Assembly: GCA_050248955.1 (NCBI GenBank) | Contig: JBFWRK010000046.1 | Coordinates: 1-10,866, forward strand | Direction: 5' to 3' | DNA: 10,866 bases | DNA from: JBFWRK01 sp050248955 | GTDB taxonomy: Bacteria; Actinomycetota; Acidimicrobiia; Acidimicrobiales; Ilumatobacteraceae | Part shown: piece by piece, positions 7,019-10,866 of the stretch | Position numbering within the stretch: the stretch's first letter is position 1 | Layout: every line of letters starts with the position of its first letter | Made by a program: the position numbers and the translations under genes | The notes under the pieces: model-generated | What the model was told of the DNA's origin: nothing | Databases searched by the model: none | What the model saw: only the letters and a program-made list of their open reading frames with translations

Positions 7019-7341
7019 GAGAGTCGGCCGCTGAGCGTCGTGAACAGGAAGATGAGGACGCCCGCGACGGCGGTCGCCATCAATACGCCGAGCACGATGC
7101 CGATCGCCGGCAACCCGACGACCGCGGCCAGCCGCTCCCACCACCGAGGCGCACGGTAGAGCTGCGTCGGCGCGCGCTGGACGTACATCGCCGGGACGTT
7201 CTGCCGGCGTTCGCGTGGTAACCACCACTTCGGCCTGGCAGGCTTTCCCCGACCCAGGAGCACGAGCAGGAGGATGGACGCCCCGGCGACGAGGGCGGCC
7301 CGAACAGTGAGAGCCGACGTAGAGAACTCCGAAGCGGTCAC
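7015..7341 (-). CDS. Small two-pass membrane protein, unknown
   Basis: This 108-residue protein is not recognised. It has two hydrophobic segments (about residues 13-30 and 70-103 from the GTG at 7341). They are joined by a basic, aromatic cytoplasmic-type loop with PKWWLPRERR, a short QLYRAP stretch and RWWERL just before the second segment. The second segment is long and Gly/Val-rich and ends five residues before the C-terminus. The gene ends in a 4-nt overlap with the HEAT-repeat gene, so the two are probably made together; a membrane anchor plus HEAT adaptor is a reasonable inference. The start is uncertain: TTG 7362 would add seven residues, but GTG 7341 lies just behind a TACGCT -10 motif. 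Third-base GC is lower in the first 20 codons than later, which agrees with the start region being partly regulatory. Confidence 0.7.
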   Translation of the reverse strand: MTASEFSTSALTVRAALVAGASILLLVLLGRGKPARPKWWLPRERRQNVPAMYVQRAPTQLYRAPRWWERLAAVVGLPAIGIVLGVLMATAVAGVLIFLFTTLSGRLS

Positions 7342-7351
7342 GCGACCGTCC

Positions 7352-7357
7352 AGCGTA
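7352..7357 (-). promoter_or_regulatory. Candidate -10 motif for the membrane/HEAT operon
   Basis: On the minus strand TACGCT (7357-7352) lies 10 nt before the GTG at 7341, giving a predicted leader of about 4 nt. The same hexamer precedes the DivIVA-like gene at 8557. There is no recognisable -35. Confidence 0.35.
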
Positions 7358-7360
7358 CTC

Positions 7361-7368
7361 AAGGGAGG
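7361..7368 (+). promoter_or_regulatory. Strong Shine-Dalgarno sequence without a standard start codon nearby
   Basis: AAGGGAGG at 7361-7368 is one of the best anti-SD matches in the window. The only start-like codon at suitable distance in the protease frame is CTG at 7379 (10-nt spacing); GTG 7424 and ATG 7430 are far downstream. It bears on where the protease gene really begins. Confidence 0.4.
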
Positions 7369-7423
7369 GCTCGGGGAGCTGCCGCCCCCGACGCGTCCAC
7401 ACCCGAAGCACCGCTGGTGGGCG

Positions 7424-8524
7424 GTGCCGATGGCGACCGTGGGTTTGTTGCTCGCGCTCGTGTTCCTGGCCTCCTCGGTGATGGTCGTCGACCGCTACGC
7501 CGACGCGCCGGGAGCGGCGGACCAGGTCAACGATCGCCTCGCGTTCTCGGCGGTGCCCCGGTACGCGCCGGAGGGCGAGATCCTGTTCGTGACCGTGGCC
7601 GGTCCTCATCTGACCGGCCTGCAGGCGGTGATCGGTTGGCTCGATCCGGACGTGCGGGAAGAGACGTACGACGAGCGGTTCCCGGACCGCACCCCCGCCG
7701 AGGATCGCGAAGCTGCACAGGTGGCGATGCGCACGGCCAAGGACGACGCGCCGTACGTGGCCCTGACGCGGCTCGGCTTCCCGACCGAGCTCATCCCCGG
7801 CAAGGTCGTCGTCGGCTCGATGCTCTGCGAGCAGGCCTCCGAGGACGGCACTCGCTGCGACGACTTCGTCCCGGCCGACGAGTTCCTCGATCCCGGCGAC
7901 GAGTTCGTGGCGGTCGACGGCGAGCCGATCCTCACCCGGGACGATCTGACCCGCGTGATCCAGCGCTTCGAACCGGGCGACACGGTCGAGGTCGTCGTGC
8001 GCCGGGGTGGCAACGGGACGGCTGCCGATCCCGGCGAGGAGCTGACCGGCACGGTCGAGCTGATCGAATCCTCCGACGAGCCCGGCCGAGCGCTGTTCGG
8101 CCTGATCACCGCGGACACCACACAGGTGGAGCTCCCGTTCCCGATCGACATCGACACCGGCCGGATCGGCGGGCCCTCGGCCGGGCTCGCCTTCACGCTG
8201 ACGCTGCTCGACGAGCTCACACCGGGCGAGCTCACCGGCGGCCACGACATCGCGGTCACGGGCACGATCGACGTGAACGGCAACGTCGGCCCGATCGGCG
8301 GGCTCCGGCAGAAGGCGGTCGCGGTGCGTTCGTCAGGGGCGTCGGCGTTCATCGTTCCCGCGGCGCAGTCCCCGGAGGATCTGGCCATCGCCAGGGAGAT
8401 CCTCGGCGAGGCGAACGTGTTCCCGGTGGCCACCGTGGACGAGGCGCTCCAGGTCCTGGCCGACCACGGCGGGAACGCCCTCGAGCTCGGCACGCCGGGC
8501 GCCGATTTCGTCCCCGCCGGCTGA
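7424..8524 (+). CDS. Membrane-anchored PDZ and Lon-type (S16) serine protease
   Basis: From GTG 7424 the protein has 366 residues: a signal-anchor helix (about 3-22), an extracytoplasmic N-domain, a PDZ domain (about 145-212, with PGDEFVAVDGEPI) and a C-terminal Lon-like protease domain. The Ser-Lys catalytic dyad is visible as S252 in GGPSAGLAF (codon 8177-8179) and K297 in GGLRQKAVA (codon 8312-8314). C135 and C146 flank the region before the PDZ domain and may be disulfide-bonded. This is the COG3480/YlbL-type architecture, and in Actinobacteria it neighbours UPF0182 genes, as here. The N-terminus is uncertain: the frame is open back to ATG 7274, and the preceding PPPTRPHPKHRWW segment looks like a genuine cytoplasmic lead to the anchor, so a start at CTG 7379, GTG 7307 or ATG 7274 is possible. 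The last two overlap the divergent gene's start region. Confidence 0.9.
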   Translation: MPMATVGLLLALVFLASSVMVVDRYADAPGAADQVNDRLAFSAVPRYAPEGEILFVTVAGPHLTGLQAVIGWLDPDVREETYDERFPDRTPAEDREAAQVAMRTAKDDAPYVALTRLGFPTELIPGKVVVGSMLCEQASEDGTRCDDFVPADEFLDPGDEFVAVDGEPILTRDDLTRVIQRFEPGDTVEVVVRRGGNGTAADPGEELTGTVELIESSDEPGRALFGLITADTTQVELPFPIDIDTGRIGGPSAGLAFTLTLLDELTPGELTGGHDIAVTGTIDVNGNVGPIGGLRQKAVAVRSSGASAFIVPAAQSPEDLAIAREILGEANVFPVATVDEALQVLADHGGNALELGTPGADFVPAG

Positions 8525-8530
8525 GGGCAT

Positions 8531-8551
8531 GCCGCGCGTGGGTGGCGCGGC
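8531..8551 (+). other. Hairpin between the protease and DivIVA-like genes
   Basis: A perfect 7-bp stem, GCCGCGC (8531-8537) with GCGCGGC (8545-8551), encloses a 7-nt loop. It lies 7 nt after the protease stop and 5 nt before the TACGCT motif. It could end the protease transcript or slow RNA polymerase between the genes; there is no U-tract. Confidence 0.45.
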
Positions 8552-8556
8552 GGACC

Positions 8557-8562
8557 TACGCT
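8557..8562 (+). promoter_or_regulatory. Candidate leaderless -10 for the DivIVA-like gene
   Basis: TACGCT fits TANNNT, and its final T is exactly 7 nt before the A of ATG 8569, which places the predicted +1 on the start codon itself. No Shine-Dalgarno sequence exists in the 44-nt gap. No -35 is recognisable, which is common for actinobacterial leaderless promoters. Confidence 0.45.
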
Positions 8563-8568
8563 CGGCCC

Positions 8569-10494
8569 ATGGCCGTCTCCTTCTCGCGACCCGATCCGTC
8601 GTCGCCGGCCGCCGTCGCGTCAGCCTCCTTCGCGACGGTCCGGCGTGGCTTCGACGCCGACGAGGTCCGTGACTTCCTCCGAATGGTCGCTGCCGAGCTG
8701 AGCCGGCTACAGGAGCGCGAGCGCTACCTCGAGCGCGAGCTGCAGAACGCGCACCGCCGCCCGGCTGCTGGCGACGTCGAGCTCGACGAGGAGACCGTCA
8801 CCGCGCTGCTCGGCGAGGAGACGGCGCGGGTGCTGTCGACGGCACGAGAAGCTGCTGGTCAGATCCGTGGTCGGGCCGAGGAAGGCGCCTCACGGCTTCT
8901 GCGCGACGCGCAGGACGAGGCGGCTCGTGTCCGCGAGGAGGCTGAGCTCGAGATCGCCCGTCGCCGCCACGACGCCGCGCAGGATGCGGAGGCCGAGGTC
9001 GAGCTCGCGAGGCAGCAGGGACGCGACATGGTCAACGAGGCCCGCTCCTATCGCGAGCGGGTGCTGGCCGACCTCGGGAAGCGCCGCGATGCCGCCCGTG
9101 AGCAGTTGCAGCTCCTCGCGAGCGGACGGGAGCGGCTCGTGCAGGCGTTCGAGCGGGCTCGGCTCGTGACGGCCGACGTGCTGGGCGAGATCACCGAGCT
9201 CGCCGACGAGTCGGACGACACGATGAGCTTCGGCCCGATCACCGGCCCGGTGCCGCTCACGTCGCCCGAGCGGTCCGCGCCGGCCGAGCCGTCGCAGTCG
9301 CCGGGTGCCGACGCCGCGTCGGAGGCGTCGGCTTCGGAGGCGTCGGGTGACGTGGTCGTCGAGCCGGCGCCCGAGCTGCACGTCATCCAGGCCGAGGACG
9401 ACGTCGAGCTGGTGGTCGTGGTGTCGCCGCCGTCCGAGCCGCTCGCCCCGGTCGTTGCACTCTTCGCCGGGGAGATCGACACGGCGGAGATCGGGACTGC
9501 GCGGATCGACACGACGGAGATCGACACGGGGGAGATCGAGATCACCGAGATCGAGCTCGCCGTCGCCGAGATCGAGATCGCCGAGATCGAACTCGCCGAG
9601 GAGGGCGCCCAGGACGGGCCGCTCGTCGTGAAGCCGTCGGTCGACGATCTGTTCGCGCGGTTGAAGGCGTCGCGAGCCGATGTCATCGCCCGAGACGCGC
9701 TTGCCGCGGCCGAACGGGCCGAGGCAGCCGACGAGTCGAACGGAGACGCCGAGGCTGCCCCCGCCGAGGCCGACGCGGACGTGCAGCTCGACATCACCGG
9801 GCCGATCCTGTCCGAGCTCGACGTCTCGCCGTTCGTGCGCCGTGACGAAGAGCTGGCGCCGCACGAGGTGACGCTCTCGCGGCGGTTGAAGCGGGTGCTC
9901 GCCGACGAGCAGAGCGACCTCCTCGACGTGTTGCGCGGCCGCGACCCGGTTCGCTCGATCGACGCGCTGCTCCCGCTCGAAGCCGCACACGTGGCGGCGT
10001 ACGTCGGCGCAGCCGTGGACGACCTGGCTGCTGCCGCCCGTCTCGGCGCCACGTCGTTGTCTCAGGACCCGGCCGAGCTGCTCGCGCGACGCATCACCGA
10101 TGCCGACGTCGTCGCGAAGGTGAGCGCGGCCATCGCCGAGGATCTCGTACTGCCGTTGCGAGAGCGCGTCGAGCGGGCTGTGGCCGATGCCGATGGCGAT
10201 CATCGCGAGCTCGGCAACCACCTGCGCTCGATCTACCGGGAGTGGAAGACGCAGCGGCTCGACGATCATGCGCTCGCACTGCTGAACGCTGCCTATGCCC
10301 GTGGCGCAGCGAGCTCGATCGTTCCCGGCACCGCGGTGTACTGGATGGCGGACCCGACGGCGGCGCCCTGCACGGATGCCGACTCGAACTGCAGGGCCGG
10401 CGCCGTCCGCTTCGGCGACGCGTTCCCGACCGGCGACCGCACACCACCGTCGCACATCGGATGTACCTGCCTGCTGGTGGAGGCCGACCGGTAG
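8569..10494 (+). CDS. DivIVA-like coiled-coil protein with C-terminal phage Mu F/SPP1 gp7-like cysteine domain
   Basis: This 641-residue cytoplasmic protein starts with a DivIVA-type N-domain (residues 18-42, FATVRRGFDADEVRDFL), which in Gram-positives targets curved membrane at poles and septa. A long, E/R/A-rich coiled coil follows (about 43-212), then a Ser/Pro/Glu-rich linker (213-300), nine EI-rich pentads (301-345), an acidic Ala-rich stretch (375-410) and a helical C-terminal half (about 430-580). The end has W592, C601, C608 and then PPSHIGCTC (C632, C634, H629). That arrangement (helical AAYARG, a VYW strand, C...C, G...FP.G, PP.H..C.C) resembles phage head-morphogenesis proteins of the Mu F/SPP1 gp7 family. 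ATG 8569 is chosen because the DivIVA domain begins just inside and a leaderless -10 fits; the frame is open further upstream only as a shadow of the protease gene. A role in organising cell-wall growth is inferred from the N-domain and envelope neighbours. Confidence 0.85.
   Translation: MAVSFSRPDPSSPAAVASASFATVRRGFDADEVRDFLRMVAAELSRLQERERYLERELQNAHRRPAAGDVELDEETVTALLGEETARVLSTAREAAGQIRGRAEEGASRLLRDAQDEAARVREEAELEIARRRHDAAQDAEAEVELARQQGRDMVNEARSYRERVLADLGKRRDAAREQLQLLASGRERLVQAFERARLVTADVLGEITELADESDDTMSFGPITGPVPLTSPERSAPAEPSQSPGADAASEASASEASGDVVVEPAPELHVIQAEDDVELVVVVSPPSEPLAPVVALFAGEIDTAEIGTARIDTTEIDTGEIEITEIELAVAEIEIAEIELAEEGAQDGPLVVKPSVDDLFARLKASRADVIARDALAAAERAEAADESNGDAEAAPAEADADVQLDITGPILSELDVSPFVRRDEELAPHEVTLSRRLKRVLADEQSDLLDVLRGRDPVRSIDALLPLEAAHVAAYVGAAVDDLAAAARLGATSLSQDPAELLARRITDADVVAKVSAAIAEDLVLPLRERVERAVADADGDHRELGNHLRSIYREWKTQRLDDHALALLNAAYARGAASSIVPGTAVYWMADPTAAPCTDADSNCRAGAVRFGDAFPTGDRTPPSHIGCTCLLVEADR
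9469..9603 (+). repeat. Degenerate 15-bp tandem repeat coding nine EI-rich pentads
   Basis: Residues 301-345 of the DivIVA-like protein repeat in fives with consensus [A/G/T]-E-I-[D/E]-[T/I/L]. Six pentads run in register, an Ala-Val insertion shifts the phase, and further AEIEI, AEIEL units follow. At DNA level GAGATCGA recurs every 15 nt, so the tract probably grew by unit duplication. The pattern recalls pentapeptide-repeat proteins, but with E/I where those have D/N and L/F. Confidence 0.8.
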
Positions 10495-10497
10495 CGT
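10492..10497 (+). promoter_or_regulatory. Candidate leaderless -10 overlapping a stop codon
   Basis: TAGCGT fits TANNNT and uses the TAG stop of the DivIVA-like gene as its first three bases. Its last T is 8 nt before GTG 10505. No Shine-Dalgarno sequence is seen in the 10-nt gap, though the purine run GGTGGAGG at 10476-10483 lies too far upstream to help. Confidence 0.35.
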
Positions 10498-10504
10498 CTG
10501 CGCG

Positions 10505-10866
10505 GTGAAGGTCCCTTCCGATCTGCCGCCGCGTCGAGCTTCCCGGCGATCCACTCGTCGCATCGGCAACAGGGGCCGCATCGCCCTCATCGTCGTCTTC
10601 GTCCTGGTGCTCGCCCTCTTCCTGTCGGCGCGGGGCTTCGCGAACTTCTACGTCGACGCGCTCTGGTACCGGTCGGTCGGGCAGTCCGACCTCTACTGGA
10701 GCATCATCCGCACGAAGCTCCTGCTGGCGCTGCTGTTCAGCACGGGGTTCGCGGTCGTGCTGTGGGCGAGCCTCGTCGTCGCCGACCGGCTTGCCCCGCT
10801 CGTGCGCACCGAAGGTCCCGAGGAGCAGGTGCTCGAGCGGTACCGCGAGGTGATCGGCGACCGTCA
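10505..10866 (+). CDS. UPF0182 family membrane protein, N-terminal part (3' truncated)
   Basis: About 120 residues are visible before the window ends, in frame and without a stop. A very basic N-terminus (PPRRASRRSTRRIGNRGR) is followed by a transmembrane helix (about residues 26-43), then SARGFANFYVDALWYRSVGQSDLYWSI, matching the UPF0182 segment usually written as W(F)-x-E/D-L-G-Y-x-S-V-F-W. A second helix (about 70-93) and a short basic/acidic segment ending in RYREVIGDR follow. GTG 10505 is the only start that keeps the basic lead, and it lies 10 nt after the preceding stop. Order protease, DivIVA-like protein, UPF0182 on one strand suggests an operon, possibly with internal promoters. This is a second UPF0182 gene, distinct from the one ending at 1465. 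Its function is unknown; most of the protein lies beyond the window. Confidence 0.88.
   Translation, partial: MKVPSDLPPRRASRRSTRRIGNRGRIALIVVFVLVLALFLSARGFANFYVDALWYRSVGQSDLYWSIIRTKLLLALLFSTGFAVVLWASLVVADRLAPLVRTEGPEEQVLERYREVIGDR

Noticed and set aside
7019..8245. Upstream extension of the HEAT frame on the minus strand
   Set aside because: The HEAT repeats begin right after GTG 7018; the extension is antisense to the protease and overlaps the coupled membrane gene.
7417..8568. Upstream extension of the DivIVA-like frame (384 further codons)
   Set aside because: It lies fully inside the protease gene in another frame and is Arg/Gly-rich; the DivIVA domain begins just after ATG 8569.
8890..10590. 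Minus-strand ORF of 566 codons across the DivIVA-like gene
   Set aside because: The composition is a mirror of the repeats on the plus strand; no domain is seen, and the opposite frame carries DivIVA and coiled-coil signatures.
1..10866. A single UPF0182 gene split by a mobile insertion
   Set aside because: The C-terminal part lies upstream of the N-terminal part, no transposase or terminal repeats are visible, and the intervening genes form normal operons.
1..10866. Prophage, defence island, CRISPR or tRNA
   Set aside because: Apart from the phage-head-like end of the DivIVA protein, no phage, nuclease, spacer-repeat or cloverleaf pattern was seen; composition is uniform.

Overview
The window is very GC-rich, and strong G/C bias at third codon positions marks the coding strand. 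Gene content and order point to a high-GC actinobacterium. A PDZ plus Lon-type (S16) protease is followed by a UPF0182 membrane protein, a neighbourhood known from Actinobacteria (compare Rv3194c/Rv3193c of Mycobacterium tuberculosis), and a DivIVA-domain protein sits between them. I think a member of the Acidimicrobiia (Ilumatobacter-like) is likely, but this rests on impression and not on a search. I see no insertion sequence, integrase, tRNA, rRNA or CRISPR array. No gene-free stretch exceeds about 150 bases.

Layout. (1) 2-1465 (+): C-terminal half of a UPF0182 protein, cut by the window edge. (2) 1530-1868 (+): small unrecognised membrane protein with its own promoter-like site. (3) 2023-5189 (+): a tight three-gene operon encoding a secreted, membrane-anchored protein of three NEW3-like beta domains, an ABC ATPase and an ABC-2 type permease. 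(4) 5196-5233: a hairpin shared by two convergent transcripts. (5) 6290-5235 (-): an L,D-transpeptidase with a peptidoglycan-binding domain. (6) 7341-6437 (-): a two-gene operon of a small two-pass membrane protein and a HEAT-repeat protein that overlap by 4 nt. (7) 7424-8524 (+): PDZ/S16 membrane-anchored protease. (8) 8569-10494 (+): a 641-residue DivIVA-like protein with a long coiled coil, a pentad-repeat segment and a C-terminal cysteine domain resembling phage Mu F/SPP1 gp7 head-morphogenesis proteins. (9) 10505-10866 (+): N-terminus of a second UPF0182 protein, cut by the right edge.

The theme is the cell envelope: peptidoglycan cross-linking, an ABC exporter with a surface-exposed partner, an extracytoplasmic protease, a DivIVA-type polar or septal scaffold, and two large UPF0182 membrane proteins. 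Several genes lack a Shine-Dalgarno sequence and instead carry a TANNNT -10 motif 6-10 nt before the start codon, which suggests leaderless or nearly leaderless transcription. The most unusual items are the DivIVA/phage-head-like fusion and the two UPF0182 paralogues bracketing the window.
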